A stretch of 64,000 nucleotides of DNA, taken from Streptomyces sp. NBC_00775. Its GTDB lineage: Bacteria; Actinomycetota; Actinomycetes; Streptomycetales; Streptomycetaceae. Shown here piece after piece: positions 15,889 through 24,719 of the stretch. A program made the translations under genes and the position numbers. Location of the stretch: positions 7,874,001 through 7,938,000 of the forward strand of contig NZ_CP108938.1 in the NCBI RefSeq assembly GCF_036347135.1, given 5' to 3'. Position 1 is the first letter of the stretch. Every line of letters begins with the position of its first letter. The notes below the pieces were generated by a model. That model saw only the letters and a program-made list of their open reading frames with translations. It searched no databases and was not told the DNA's origin.

Positions 15889-16677
15889 TCAGCCGCGCAC
15901 TCCGCACAGGTGCAGCAACGCCGCCACCTGCCGATAGGGATCCGTACGCCCAGCCCGCTCCTCCGCGGCCAGCAGACTCACCACATCCGGCGGAATCGCG
16001 GCCCCGTCGACGGCGGTGTCCGTGAAGACCCGCACCCCGTACCAGGCGTGCAGCGACGCTCCGATCCCCGCGAGCGTGGACGTCAGCGTGGCGAGCCGGT
16101 CGGCGCGGACGTCGAGGCCGAGCCGGTTGGTGTACGCGGTCGTGTCGAACGAGGCCAGCGTCGACGACCAGTCCCCGGACAGCCCGGGCCGCATCGCCAG
16201 CGCGTCGGCGTTCCGCACGAGCAGCGAGAGCAGTCCGCCCGGGGCCAGCATCCGGGCAAGGCCCGCCAGCAGGGCGTCCGGCTCCGCCACGTACATCAGT
16301 ACGCCGTGGCACAGCACCACGTCGAAGCTGCCGGGCAGGAAGTGGACGCCCGTCTCACGCCCGTCGCCCTCGATGAGGCGGACACGGCCGCGGATGCCCT
16401 CGGGCTCGGCGGCCAGCGCCTCGCGGGCCACGGCGAGCATCTTCGCGTCCTGTTCGAGCCCGGTCACCTGATGCCCGGCCCGGGCGAGGCGCAGCGCCTG
16501 GGTGCCCTGGCCCATCCCGACGTCGAGGACCCGCAGCCGCTGGCCCACCGGGAACCGCGCGGCTATCTGCTCGTCGAGCTGCCGGGCCACCAGCTCCTGT
16601 CGTACGACATCACGCAGGCCGCCCAGCTTGTTCAGCCAGGCGTCCGCCGCGCCCCCGGAGAAAGACGTCGTGCTCAG
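15889..16677 (-). CDS. SAM-dependent methyltransferase with probable CTG start
   Basis: A 262-residue class I methyltransferase (SmtA/CmoM-like) with motif I VLDVGMGQGTQALRLA (about 50-65), TGLEQD, LIEGDGRE and DVVLCHGVLMYV. Conserved sequence begins at LSTTSFSGGAADAW, whose first codon is CTG at 16677. That CTG overlaps the TGA of the upstream DUF3043 gene (CTGA) and has GGAGAG five bases before it, while no ATG, GTG or TTG is suitably placed. CTG is therefore the most likely start, a rare usage. The substrate is unknown. It is coupled to the DUF3043 membrane protein gene. Confidence 0.85.
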   Translation of the reverse strand: MSTTSFSGGAADAWLNKLGGLRDVVRQELVARQLDEQIAARFPVGQRLRVLDVGMGQGTQALRLARAGHQVTGLEQDAKMLAVAREALAAEPEGIRGRVRLIEGDGRETGVHFLPGSFDVVLCHGVLMYVAEPDALLAGLARMLAPGGLLSLLVRNADALAMRPGLSGDWSSTLASFDTTAYTNRLGLDVRADRLATLTSTLAGIGASLHAWYGVRVFTDTAVDGAAIPPDVVSLLAAEERAGRTDPYRQVAALLHLCGVRG

Positions 16678-17270
16678 GGCCGCTCTCCGCGCTTGACCTG
16701 CGGCTTCGGCAGCCGGAGTCGACGCATCTGGAGCGTGCGCATCAGCGCGTAGGGGACCGCGCCCTTCTTGGGCAGGTCGGGGAAGCGCGTGGCGAGCTGC
16801 TTCTTCAGGCGGATCGCGATGCCGATCGAGTCGACCACGATCATCACGATCACCACGAGCCACAGCAGCAGCGCGATGTTCTGCAGCGAGCCGATCCGCA
16901 CCATGCTCATCACGAGGATGACCACGGCCAGCGGCAGGAAGAACTCGGCGATGCAGAACCGCGAGTCCACGAAGTCACGCGCGAACTTCCGCACCGGCCC
17001 CTTGTCGCGGGCGGGCAGATAGCGCTCGTCACCACTGGCCAGCGCCTGGCGCTGCCTCTCCATCTGCGTACGGCGCTCGTCGCGCTGGCGCTTGGCCGCC
17101 TCCTTGCGCGTCGTCGGCGTATTGGCCACGCTGCGACGCTGGGTCTGGGCCTCACTGCGCTTGGGCGTGGGGCGGCCCTTGGGGGCCTGCGGGTCACGGG
17201 TCTGCTTGGAGTCGGTCACCTGCGCCTTGTCGGCGGGGGCCTTCTCTTCCTTGGCACGGCTACGGAACAC
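16674..17270 (-). CDS. DUF3043 membrane protein
   Basis: A 198-residue protein with a highly charged, helical N-terminal half rich in Lys, Arg and Gln, then two hydrophobic segments (FLPLAVVILVMSMV and ALLLWLVVIVMIVV) and a basic C-terminal tail. This layout matches the actinobacterial DUF3043 family, whose function is unknown. The GTG at 17270 (VFRSRAKEEK) matches the usual start of the family; an ATG at 17300 would add ten residues. It is followed directly by the methyltransferase and is divergent from pspA across 298 bases of non-coding DNA. Confidence 0.88.
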   Translation of the reverse strand: MFRSRAKEEKAPADKAQVTDSKQTRDPQAPKGRPTPKRSEAQTQRRSVANTPTTRKEAAKRQRDERRTQMERQRQALASGDERYLPARDKGPVRKFARDFVDSRFCIAEFFLPLAVVILVMSMVRIGSLQNIALLLWLVVIVMIVVDSIGIAIRLKKQLATRFPDLPKKGAVPYALMRTLQMRRLRLPKPQVKRGERP

Positions 17271-17568
17271 AAAACCCAAGGGTACGGGGTTCGGGGGCAT
17301 GGACGTCGTTCGAGTGGGGAACGATCCGGCAACGCCGTGCGTCTGTAGTGGGACAAGGGGGACGCTTCGCGCGGGGGAGTCACAGAGGGCCGAGGGGGAG
17401 ACCCCGGGGCTCACCTACTCCCTACGCCGGAGCGGTACCGTCCGCAGTCGTCCTTGGGGATGAGCGCATCCGTCCCCGAACAGTGCGGTAATGGATGCAG
17501 ACCCCGTACCGTGGGATCTGTTGTAGTACCTGGAGCTGCAGTCCGTCAGAAGGGGGCGCGCGAAGCCC

Positions 17569-18357
17569 ATGAGCGGTGTCATGAAGCGTATGGGGATGAT
17601 CTTCCGCGCGAAGGCGAACAAGGCCCTTGACCGGGCCGAGGACCCGCGCGAAACCCTCGATTACTCGTACCAGAAGCAGCTGGAGCTGCTGCAGAAGGTG
17701 CGCCGCGGTGTCGCGGATGTGGCGACCAGCCGCAAGCGCCTCGAACTGCAGCTGAACCAGCTCCAGAACCAGTCCACCAAGCTGGAGGACCAGGGCCGCA
17801 AGGCGCTCGCGCTCGGCCGCGAGGACCTGGCCCGTGAGGCGCTGTCGCGCCGTGCCGCGCTCCAGCAGCAGGTCACCGACCTGGAGACGCAGCACCAGAC
17901 CCTCCAGGGCGAGGAGGAGAAGCTCACCCTCGCGGCCCAGCGACTCCAGGCGAAGGTCGACGCCTTCCGCACCAAGAAGGAAACGATCAAGGCGACCTAC
18001 ACGGCTGCCCAGGCACAGACCCGCATCGGCGAGGCCTTCTCCGGCATCTCCGAGGAGATGGGCGACGTCGGCATGGCCATCCAGCGTGCCGAGGACAAGA
18101 CCGCGCAGCTCCAGGCGCGCGCCGGCGCCATCGACGAGCTGCTCGCCTCCGGAGCCCTCGACGACCAGTCCGGTCTGGCCAAGGACGACATCCAGAGCGA
18201 GCTGGACCGGCTCTCCGGTGGTACGGATGTAGAGCTGGAGCTGCAGCGCATGAAGGCGGAGCTGGCCGGTGGGTCCTCGTCGCAGCAGGCGATCGAGGGC
18301 GGCACGGGGCAGTCGCAGTCGCAGACCCAGGACACGCCACGCTTCGACAAGCAGTGA
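17569..18357 (+). CDS. pspA: PspA/IM30 phage-shock protein A
   Basis: A 262-residue almost entirely coiled-coil protein of the PspA/ESCRT-III superfamily, which binds stressed membranes on the cytoplasmic side. It begins MSGVMKRMGMIFRAKANKALDRAEDP, compatible with an amphipathic N-terminal helix, and continues with DYSYQKQLELLQKVRRGVADV, as in the family. The last 30 residues are a low-complexity Ser/Gln tail. It is followed 39 bases later by the PspA-associated small gene. The 298-base upstream region probably holds its promoter; I could not assign a sigma factor. Confidence 0.96.
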   Translation: MSGVMKRMGMIFRAKANKALDRAEDPRETLDYSYQKQLELLQKVRRGVADVATSRKRLELQLNQLQNQSTKLEDQGRKALALGREDLAREALSRRAALQQQVTDLETQHQTLQGEEEKLTLAAQRLQAKVDAFRTKKETIKATYTAAQAQTRIGEAFSGISEEMGDVGMAIQRAEDKTAQLQARAGAIDELLASGALDDQSGLAKDDIQSELDRLSGGTDVELELQRMKAELAGGSSSQQAIEGGTGQSQSQTQDTPRFDKQ

Positions 18358-18396
18358 CCCGCTGGGGCACTGGGGCCCACGCCTGAGGAGGGCGAC

Positions 18397-18675
18397 ATGA
18401 TCGTACGGATCATGGGGGAGGGGCAGGTGAGGCTGGACGACAGCCACCTCACCGAACTGAACAAGCTGGACGACGAGCTGCTCGCCGAAATGGAGAGCGG
18501 CGACGAGACCGGCTTCCGCCGCACCCTGAACACCCTCCTGGACGCGGTACGCCGTCTTGGCGCCCCGCTCCCCGACGACGCCCTCGAACCCTCGGATCTC
18601 ATCCTCCCCTCCCCCGACGCCACCCTCGAAGGGGTCCGGGAGCTGCTGAGCGACGAGGGCCTGATCCCCGGCTGA
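18397..18675 (+). CDS. PspA-associated protein PspAA
   Basis: A 92-residue protein beginning MIVRIMGEGQVRLDDSHLTELNKLD and ending in an acidic tail (DEGLIPG). It matches the short PspAA domain that accompanies pspA in actinobacteria and archaea. It follows pspA in the same direction with a GAGGAG ribosome site, so the two form an operon. The molecular role is unknown; it is presumed to modulate PspA at the membrane. Confidence 0.9.
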   Translation: MIVRIMGEGQVRLDDSHLTELNKLDDELLAEMESGDETGFRRTLNTLLDAVRRLGAPLPDDALEPSDLILPSPDATLEGVRELLSDEGLIPG

Positions 18676-18712
18676 AGCGTTTTCCTCGCCCCGCCGCCGA
18701 GTGGGTGCGGGC

Positions 18713-18842
18713 TGGTGCAAAAGATTGCGCAGTTCCCCGCGCCCCTAAAAGGGGCGCGGGGAACTGCGCAATCTTTTAGCGGGGGTCTGGGGGCGCAGCC
18801 CCCAGGAACGGATGGGACGGGTAGGGGCGGCGGGGGCGAAAA
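18713..18842. repeat. Dispersed palindromic repeat with G-rich tail, copy 2
   Basis: A 28-bp perfect inverted repeat (18719-18746 with 18750-18777, loop AAA) is followed by the conserved tail with G-runs at 18814-18836. It lies between pspAA and the histidine kinase gene and probably ends the psp transcript. Confidence 0.85.
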
Positions 18843-18908
18843 ACCCTTGCCGGGCTGCGGCGGACGTACCCGTTCCAAGCCCCGCAGGGCCCCCGTACCG
18901 TTGACGCC

Positions 18909-20129
18909 GTGAGCACCCTAGAGCGCACGAGGGACTGGCCCCGCGCCCACCCCCTCGCCCTGGACGCCGCCCTCGCCGCAGGCGTCCTCGCCAGCATGGT
19001 CGCCGGCTCCTTCGTCGACCCCCACGGCGAGAACGGCGCGGCCTGGGGCGCCCGCACCCCCAACGCCCTCAGCCTCACCCTGATGGTGCTCGGCGCCGCG
19101 GCCCTGGTCTTCCGCCGCCGCGCCCCGATGACGGTCCTCGCGGCGACGGGAGCCGTCTCCCTCGTCGAGCTGGCCACCGGCGACCCCAGAGCCCCGGTGG
19201 CGATGTCCGCCGTCGTCGCCCTCTTCACCGTCGCCTCGGCCACCGACCGCCCCACGACCTGGCGCGTCGGACTGGTCACCATGACCGTCCTGACCGCGGT
19301 CGCGATGCTCGCCGGCCCGATGCCCTGGTACGCCCAGGAAAACCTCGGCATCTTCGCCTGGACCGGCATGGCCGCCGCGGCAGGCGACGCCGTACGGAGC
19401 CGTCGCGCCTGGGTGCAAGCCATCAAGGAGCGCGCCGAACGCGCCGAACGCACCCGCGAGGAAGAGGCCCGCCGCCGCGTCGCCGAGGAGCGGCTGCGGA
19501 TCGCCCGTGATCTGCACGACGTCGTCGCCCATCACATCGCCCTGGTGAACGTCCAAGCGGGCGTCGCCGCCCACGTCATGGACAAGCGGCCGGACCAGGC
19601 CAAGGAAGCCCTCGCGCACGTCCGCGAGGCCAGTCGCTCCGCCCTGAACGAACTCCGCGCCACCGTGGGGTTGTTGAGGCAGTCCGGCGACCCCGAGGCG
19701 CCCACCGAGCCCGCCCCCGGCCTGGCCCGTCTCGACGAGCTCGCCGACACCTTCCGCAACGCGGGCCTCCCCGTCGAGGTGGCCCGCTGCGACCACGGCG
19801 TCAGCCTTCCCGCGGCCGTCGACCTCGCCGCGTACCGCGTCATCCAGGAAGCCCTCACCAATGTGCAGAAGCACGCGGGCCCTGAGGCGAAGGCCGAGGT
19901 CAGCGTCGTACGCGTAGGACCGAATGTGGAAGTCACCGTCCTCGACAACGGGCCCGGGCAGGACGACGGGCCGGAGGAGGGCGGCGGGCATGGGCTGCTC
20001 GGCATGCGTGAGAGGGTGACGGCACTCGGCGGCAGCTGTACGGCCGGTCCCCGGTACGGAGGCGGTTTCCGGGTCCATGCGATCCTTCCGGTCAAGAACC
20101 GCACGTCTGCCAGGGGGGACTCCGTATGA
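18909..20129 (+). CDS. NarL-family sensor histidine kinase
   Basis: A 406-residue membrane kinase. Residues about 15-160 form four to five transmembrane helices; the HisKA_3 dimerisation box RIARDLHDVVAHHIALV (phospho-His in LHD) lies near 200. The ATPase domain has ALTNVQKHAG (N box), LDNGPGQ (G1) and GHGLLGMRERV (G2). It would sense a membrane or extracellular cue and phosphorylate the response regulator encoded next, with which it overlaps by ATGA. The GTG at 18909 has no Shine-Dalgarno sequence but has TACCGT seven bases upstream, so a leaderless mRNA is likely. The signal is unknown; the neighbouring psp genes hint at envelope stress. Confidence 0.94.
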   Translation: MSTLERTRDWPRAHPLALDAALAAGVLASMVAGSFVDPHGENGAAWGARTPNALSLTLMVLGAAALVFRRRAPMTVLAATGAVSLVELATGDPRAPVAMSAVVALFTVASATDRPTTWRVGLVTMTVLTAVAMLAGPMPWYAQENLGIFAWTGMAAAAGDAVRSRRAWVQAIKERAERAERTREEEARRRVAEERLRIARDLHDVVAHHIALVNVQAGVAAHVMDKRPDQAKEALAHVREASRSALNELRATVGLLRQSGDPEAPTEPAPGLARLDELADTFRNAGLPVEVARCDHGVSLPAAVDLAAYRVIQEALTNVQKHAGPEAKAEVSVVRVGPNVEVTVLDNGPGQDDGPEEGGGHGLLGMRERVTALGGSCTAGPRYGGGFRVHAILPVKNRTSARGDSV

Positions 20130-20809
20130 CCATCCGTGTCCTGCTCGTGGACGACCAGGCACTGCTGCGCAGCGCCTTCCGCGTACTCGTCGACTCCGAG
20201 CCCGACATGGAGGTCGTGGGGGAGGCGTCCGACGGCGCGGAGGCCGTGCGGCTGACGCGGGACGAGCGCGCCGACGTGGTGCTGATGGACATCCGGATGC
20301 CGGGGACCGACGGGCTCACCGCCACGCGGCTGATCACCGCCGACCCGGGGCTCGCGCACGTTCGGGTGGTCATGCTGACGACCTTCGAGGTCGACGAGTA
20401 CGTGGTGCAGTCGCTGCGGGCCGGGGCGTCCGGGTTCCTCGGGAAGGGGGCCGAGCCCGAGGAGCTGCTGAACGCCATCCGGATCGCCGCCGGTGGCGAG
20501 GCGCTGCTGTCGCCGGCGGCCACCAAGGGGCTGATCGCCAAGTTCCTCGCGCAGGGCGACGGCTTGGACGAGGAGCGGGATCCCGCCCGCGCCGAGCGGC
20601 TCGACGCGCTCACCGGGCGCGAGCGCGAGGTGCTCGTCCAGGTCGCGGGCGGTCATTCGAACGACGAGATCGCCGAGCGGCTGGAAGTCAGCCCGCTGAC
20701 CGTGAAAACGCACGTCAACCGGGCCATGGCGAAGCTCGGTGCGCGCGACCGCGCGCAACTGGTGGTCATCGCGTACGAGTCCGGGCTGGTCCGCCCAAGA
20801 GTGGACTGA
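20126..20809 (+). CDS. NarL/FixJ-family response regulator
   Basis: A 227-residue two-domain regulator. The receiver domain (1-120) has the acidic pair VDDQ, the phosphoacceptor Asp in VVLMDIRMPG (about 54), the conserved Thr in MLTTFE and Lys in LGKGAEP. The LuxR-type helix-turn-helix (about 155-215) reads LTGREREVLVQVAGG and continues through LEVSPLTVKTHVNRAMAKL. The ATG overlaps the kinase stop (ATGA). It is probably a DNA-binding activator phosphorylated by the upstream kinase; targets are unknown. Confidence 0.96.
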   Translation: MTIRVLLVDDQALLRSAFRVLVDSEPDMEVVGEASDGAEAVRLTRDERADVVLMDIRMPGTDGLTATRLITADPGLAHVRVVMLTTFEVDEYVVQSLRAGASGFLGKGAEPEELLNAIRIAAGGEALLSPAATKGLIAKFLAQGDGLDEERDPARAERLDALTGREREVLVQVAGGHSNDEIAERLEVSPLTVKTHVNRAMAKLGARDRAQLVVIAYESGLVRPRVD

Positions 20810-20833
20810 GCTCCACAGCGGTGTCGCATGACG

Positions 20834-20868
20834 AAGGGGGCGCCCCTCAGCCGGAGGGGCGCCCCTTT
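20834..20868. terminator. Bidirectional terminator between the response regulator and nadA
   Basis: A stem of about 14 bp (20834-20848 with 20854-20867, one bulged G, loop AGCCG) ends in a short T-run (CCCTTT) on the + strand. It lies in the convergent junction, so it can serve both genes. Confidence 0.75.
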
Positions 20869-20908
20869 CGCGTACGCACCACCAGGTTTCGCGTACGCAC
20901 GGCCAGGT
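20867..20908. repeat. Two 21-bp tandem repeats before the nadA stop
   Basis: Units 20867-20887 and 20888-20908 both begin TTCGCGTACGCAC and end CCAGGT, differing at two positions. They lie between the terminator and the nadA stop codon. Confidence 0.85.
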
Positions 20909-22093
20909 CTACGGAAGCGCCAGCATCCGCTCAAGTGCCAGCTTGGCGAACTGTTCCGTCTCGCGGTCCACCTCGATGCGGTTGACCAGGTTGCCCTCGG
21001 CGAGGGACTCCAGGGTCCACACCAGGTGGGGCAGGTCGATGCGGTTCATCGTCGAGCAGAAGCAGACCGTCTTGTCGAGGAAGACGATCTCCTTGCCCTC
21101 GGGCGCGAAACGGTTGGCGAGGCGCCGGACCAGGTTCAGCTCCGTGCCGATCGCCCACTTCGAGCCGGCCGGCGCGGCTTCGAGGGCCTTGATGATGTAC
21201 TCCGTGGAACCCACGTAGTCCGCCGCCGCGACGACCTCGTTCTTGCACTCGGGGTGGACGAGCACGTTCACGCCGGGGATCCGCTCGCGGACGTCGTTCA
21301 CCGAGTCCAGCGAGAAGCGGCCGTGGACCGAGCAGTGGCCCCGCCACAGGATCATCTTCGCGTCCCGCAGCTGCTCCGCCGTCAGGCCGCCGTTCGGCTT
21401 GTGCGGGTTGTACAGGACGCAGTCGTCGAGGGACATGCCCATGTCGCGGACTGCGGTGTTGCGGCCGAGGTGCTGGTCGGGCAGGAAGAGCACCTTCGAC
21501 CCCTGCTCGAAGGCCCACTCCAGCGCCCGCTGAGCATTCGACGAGGTGCAGATCGTGCCGCCGTGCTTGCCCGTGAACGCCTTGATGTCCGCGGACGAGT
21601 TCATGTACGAGACGGGGACGACCTGCTCGGCTATCCCGGCCTCGGTCAGCACGTCCCAGCACTCGGCGACCTGCTCGGCGGTGGCCATGTCGGCCATCGA
21701 GCAGCCGGCCGCGAGATCCGGCAGCACGACCTTCTGGTCGTCGCTCGTCAGGATGTCCGCCGACTCCGCCATGAAGTGCACACCGCAGAAGACGATGTAC
21801 TCGGCCTCCGGGCGCGCTGCCGCGTCCCGGGCCAGCTTGAAGGAGTCGCCCGTGACGTCCGCGAACTGGATGACCTCGTCGCGCTGGTAGTGGTGGCCGA
21901 GCACGAAGACCTTGTCCCCGAGCTTCTCCTTGGCCGCGCGGGCGCGCTCCACCAGGTCCGGGTCGGACGGGGAGGGCAGGTCGCCGGGACACTCCACGCC
22001 GCGCTCGCTCCTCGGGTCGGCCTCGCGGCCGAGCAGCAGCAGGGCGAGGGGCGTCGGCTGTACGTCGAGCTCCTGGGTCTGGGCGGTGGTCAC
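20909..22093 (-). CDS. nadA: Quinolinate synthase
   Basis: NadA condenses iminoaspartate with dihydroxyacetone phosphate to quinolinate, using a [4Fe-4S] cluster, in de novo NAD synthesis. The 394-residue protein has VLGHHYQRDEV, FCGVHFMAESADIL (first cluster Cys), HPECKNEV (second) and VCFCSTMNRI (third region), plus PDQHLGRNTA. The GTG at 22093 (MTTAQTQELDV...) is preferred because AAAGG lies nine bases upstream; the GTG at 22102 abuts that site. It is divergent from erpA, an Fe-S insertion protein, which suits an Fe-S enzyme. nadB and nadC are not in the window. Confidence 0.95.
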   Translation of the reverse strand: MTTAQTQELDVQPTPLALLLLGREADPRSERGVECPGDLPSPSDPDLVERARAAKEKLGDKVFVLGHHYQRDEVIQFADVTGDSFKLARDAAARPEAEYIVFCGVHFMAESADILTSDDQKVVLPDLAAGCSMADMATAEQVAECWDVLTEAGIAEQVVPVSYMNSSADIKAFTGKHGGTICTSSNAQRALEWAFEQGSKVLFLPDQHLGRNTAVRDMGMSLDDCVLYNPHKPNGGLTAEQLRDAKMILWRGHCSVHGRFSLDSVNDVRERIPGVNVLVHPECKNEVVAAADYVGSTEYIIKALEAAPAGSKWAIGTELNLVRRLANRFAPEGKEIVFLDKTVCFCSTMNRIDLPHLVWTLESLAEGNLVNRIEVDRETEQFAKLALERMLALP

Positions 22094-22194
22094 GACACGC
22101 ACCCTTTCTGTTCTGCGGCTCGCCGGGCCCCCAAGTGCGCGGGTCCGGCGGAACGATGCCTTTTCGTCGAATTGACGCTATCTATCATAACCGC

Positions 22195-22238
22195 TTCACG
22201 TCACGTTGACGATGTCCATAACGTCGATGTGACGTGAA
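22195..22238. promoter_or_regulatory. Inverted repeat in the nadA-erpA divergent region
   Basis: TTCACGTCAC (22195-22204) and GTGACGTGAA (22229-22238) form a perfect 10-bp inverted repeat 24 bases apart, in an A/T-richer stretch between the divergent starts. It could bind a dimeric regulator of either gene. I cannot name the factor. Confidence 0.5.
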
Positions 22239-22395
22239 TCCCGGAGGGTTGTCCACAGGACGCTGTCCGTGCTCTGGCGCATGTGCGAGCATGAATGAAG
22301 AAGCGAAGAAAACGCGCTTGGCCCGGAATGAATTCGAGGCCCTGCCGGTTGCAATCGTCGCCAAGCAGTCTCCGTACAACCCGGGAGAGATGTAG

Positions 22396-22752
22396 ATGTC
22401 CGTATCGGACGAGACCAGCACCGTCACCGACGGCATCATCCTGTCCGACGCCGCCGCGGCGAAGGTCAAGGCCCTGCTCGACCAGGAAGGCCGCGAGGAC
22501 CTCGCGCTGCGCGTCGCCGTCCAGCCCGGCGGCTGCTCCGGCCTGCGCTACCAGCTCTTCTTCGACGAGCGCTCCCTCGACGGCGATGTCGTCAAGGACT
22601 TCGGCGGCGTCAAGGTCGTCACCGACCGCATGAGCGCCCCGTACCTGGGCGGCGCGTCCATCGACTTCGTGGACACCATCGAGAAGCAGGGCTTCACGAT
22701 CGACAACCCGAACGCGACGGGCTCCTGCGCCTGTGGCGACTCCTTCAGCTAA
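22396..22752 (+). CDS. erpA: Fe-S cluster insertion protein ErpA (A-type carrier)
   Basis: A 118-residue HesB/IscA-type carrier that hands Fe-S clusters to apo-proteins. The three cluster-binding cysteines are visible in QPGGCSGLRYQLFF (about Cys52) and the C-terminal GSCACGDSFS (CxC). Length is typical. The ATG at 22396 follows a GGGAGA site. The M. tuberculosis equivalent in this neighbourhood is Rv2204c, upstream of Rv2203 and adoK, as here. Confidence 0.95.
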   Translation: MSVSDETSTVTDGIILSDAAAAKVKALLDQEGREDLALRVAVQPGGCSGLRYQLFFDERSLDGDVVKDFGGVKVVTDRMSAPYLGGASIDFVDTIEKQGFTIDNPNATGSCACGDSFS

Positions 22753-22778
22753 GCCCGTAGCGCACAGCCGCATACGCA

Positions 22779-22817
22779 CGAAGGCGGCGTCCCCCTCCGA
22801 CAGGGACGCCGCCTTCG
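22779..22817. terminator. Bidirectional terminator after erpA
   Basis: A perfect 15-bp stem (22779-22793 with 22803-22817) with a nine-base loop lies 26 bases after the erpA stop and about 90 bases from the end of the convergent gene. Confidence 0.85.
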
Positions 22818-22908
22818 CGTATCCGGAGCCGCCGCCGCGCCCCCGTCACCGGGGCCCGGGCGCATGCGCCCGCTACCGCGGCCGTGCCGGCTTCTGGGAC
22901 GGCGACGG

Positions 22909-24534
22909 CTACTGCGGCTGTGTCGACTTCTGGGCCGACGACGGCGACTGCAGCGAGGCGCCGGGCACCTTGCCCTCCGGGATCTCCTTGCCGTCCGATC
23001 CCACGACCTCGCGGTCGCCCAGCGGCTTGTCCAGATGCACGGTCTTCTCGTAGATCTTGGCGATCATGATGCAGATCTTGCCCTGCCAGGGATGCTCGGT
23101 CACCGTGACGGTCACCTTGTCGGAGCTCTCGTTCGCCGAGGCCGAGTAGTCGGCGCACACCCCGCCGGTGAAGCTGACCGTCAGATCCTGCCCGTCGACG
23201 GTGTAGCCCTGCACCGTGACGTCACGCGCGGTCGGCGCCGCGGTCGGTTCGTCGCCCGGCGCGGTCGGTGACGGGCTCGGCACGACGGTCGGTGTACCGC
23301 TGGGCTCCGGTGAGGTCAGGTACTGCGGGTCGACCGCCGGATGGGTCACCGTGAAGCCGCTGTCCGCACCCTGCGGCCGTACCTGGAACAGCCAGGACGG
23401 CACCAGGGCCGCCCGCCCGTTCGCATAGTGCGTCGCCAGCCCGAAGACGGCCTTCTCGACGGCCACCGACTCCGGCGCCGGCGTCACGGTCGCGTGCTCG
23501 CACGGCATCTCGTCGCGGTCCTTGAGCGGTACGGGACTGGCGCAGCCGCCGATGCCCTTGCGCCCGCCGCCTTCCGTGGACGCCGACCCGTTCATCAGGT
23601 CCAGCGTCTTCCGGGCGCTGATGACGGGGTATGTGTCGCCCTTCACCGGTGTCTTCAACTGGCCGCTGCCGCTGAAGACCTTGCCCTCGGAGTTGACCTG
23701 GAGGCCGGTGGTCCAGCCGTACGTCGGCAGGCCGCCCACCGTCGGATCCGCGTTCACCACCCGGACCCGGTCATCGTTCATGAGCTGGCTCGCGTCCAGC
23801 TTCGCGTCGTCCTGACCGACGGCCTTCAGCACCGGAGCGGCCGCCTTCCTGGCCTCCTCCTCGCTCACCGCGGCCGGACGCAGCCCGGCCAGACCGCTGG
23901 AGCCTACGGGTACACAGCGCTTGCCCTTGGGGCAGTCGTCGGTCCCCGGAATGTATGAGCTGAACGTCCAGGTCCCCGGCGCCTTCAGGCTCACCCGCAG
24001 GTTCGGTTCCGCGCCGTCCTTCGTGGAGCCGACCGTCCAGCTGTCCCGGACCAGCCTCGGTGTGCCCTCCAGCTTGAGGGCCTTCGCGAGCCGGGCCACC
24101 TCGGCCTTCGTCACCTCGCCCTTCGCCCAGTACACGGGCGCCGAGCCCGGGCCGCCGGGCAGCTTGCCGTCGGCGTGGTAGGTCGCCCCGTACGGGTTGG
24201 GCTCACCGGGCGCGATGCCGCCCGTACCGCCCGTACCGCCCGTACCGCTGCTCGCAGTGCCCTCGGAATAGCCGTCGAGGGCGAGCGGCGGGGGAGTGCC
24301 GTCGCCGCCGGGGATCCCGGAACGGCCGTTCCCGCCGCCGGACGCGGTCGCGGCAAAATACGCCCCGCCGCCCCCGACCAGCAGGACCGCGGCCGCGACC
24401 GAGGCGACGACCACCGGGGAATGCCGACGGCGCGGCTTGTCCTGCCCGGCGCCCTCGACGGGACCCTCGGCAGGACCCACGGCGGGACCGTCGGCGGGTT
24501 CGGTCACGTCGTTGTCGGGTCGCTCGGTGCTCAC
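22909..24534 (-). CDS. Membrane-anchored extracytoplasmic protein, unknown function
   Basis: A 541-residue protein: an acidic cytoplasmic tail (1-40), a single transmembrane segment (VVVASVAAAVLLVGGGGAYF, about 46-65), a Gly/Thr/Pro-rich linker and a large extracytoplasmic domain. A Pro/Ser/Thr-rich stretch around residues 420-450 resembles a wall-spanning linker, and several Cys (DDCPKGKRC, GGCASPVP, MPCEH, GVCADY, GKICIM) could form disulfides. The GTG at 24534 has AAGGAG seven bases upstream; the ATG at 24567 has none. Its place beside erpA and adoK matches the mycobacterial membrane protein Rv2203, but sequence kinship is untested. Confidence 0.85.
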   Translation of the reverse strand: MSTERPDNDVTEPADGPAVGPAEGPVEGAGQDKPRRRHSPVVVASVAAAVLLVGGGGAYFAATASGGGNGRSGIPGGDGTPPPLALDGYSEGTASSGTGGTGGTGGIAPGEPNPYGATYHADGKLPGGPGSAPVYWAKGEVTKAEVARLAKALKLEGTPRLVRDSWTVGSTKDGAEPNLRVSLKAPGTWTFSSYIPGTDDCPKGKRCVPVGSSGLAGLRPAAVSEEEARKAAAPVLKAVGQDDAKLDASQLMNDDRVRVVNADPTVGGLPTYGWTTGLQVNSEGKVFSGSGQLKTPVKGDTYPVISARKTLDLMNGSASTEGGGRKGIGGCASPVPLKDRDEMPCEHATVTPAPESVAVEKAVFGLATHYANGRAALVPSWLFQVRPQGADSGFTVTHPAVDPQYLTSPEPSGTPTVVPSPSPTAPGDEPTAAPTARDVTVQGYTVDGQDLTVSFTGGVCADYSASANESSDKVTVTVTEHPWQGKICIMIAKIYEKTVHLDKPLGDREVVGSDGKEIPEGKVPGASLQSPSSAQKSTQPQ

Positions 24535-24719
24535 CGCATCGCTCCTTCGGCTCCACTGCTGTCCCATGACCCGCCCCTGTCAAAAAGGGGCACTGAAGGG
24601 TCGTATACCGCATCCCCTTTACGGGGGACAGCGATGGGACGCAGCGGGGGAGCGCGCGGTTCCCTGCGGGCACTCTCCGAATTCCCCCGTTCGGCGTCGC
24701 CCGTTCGGCCCTGCCCGGA

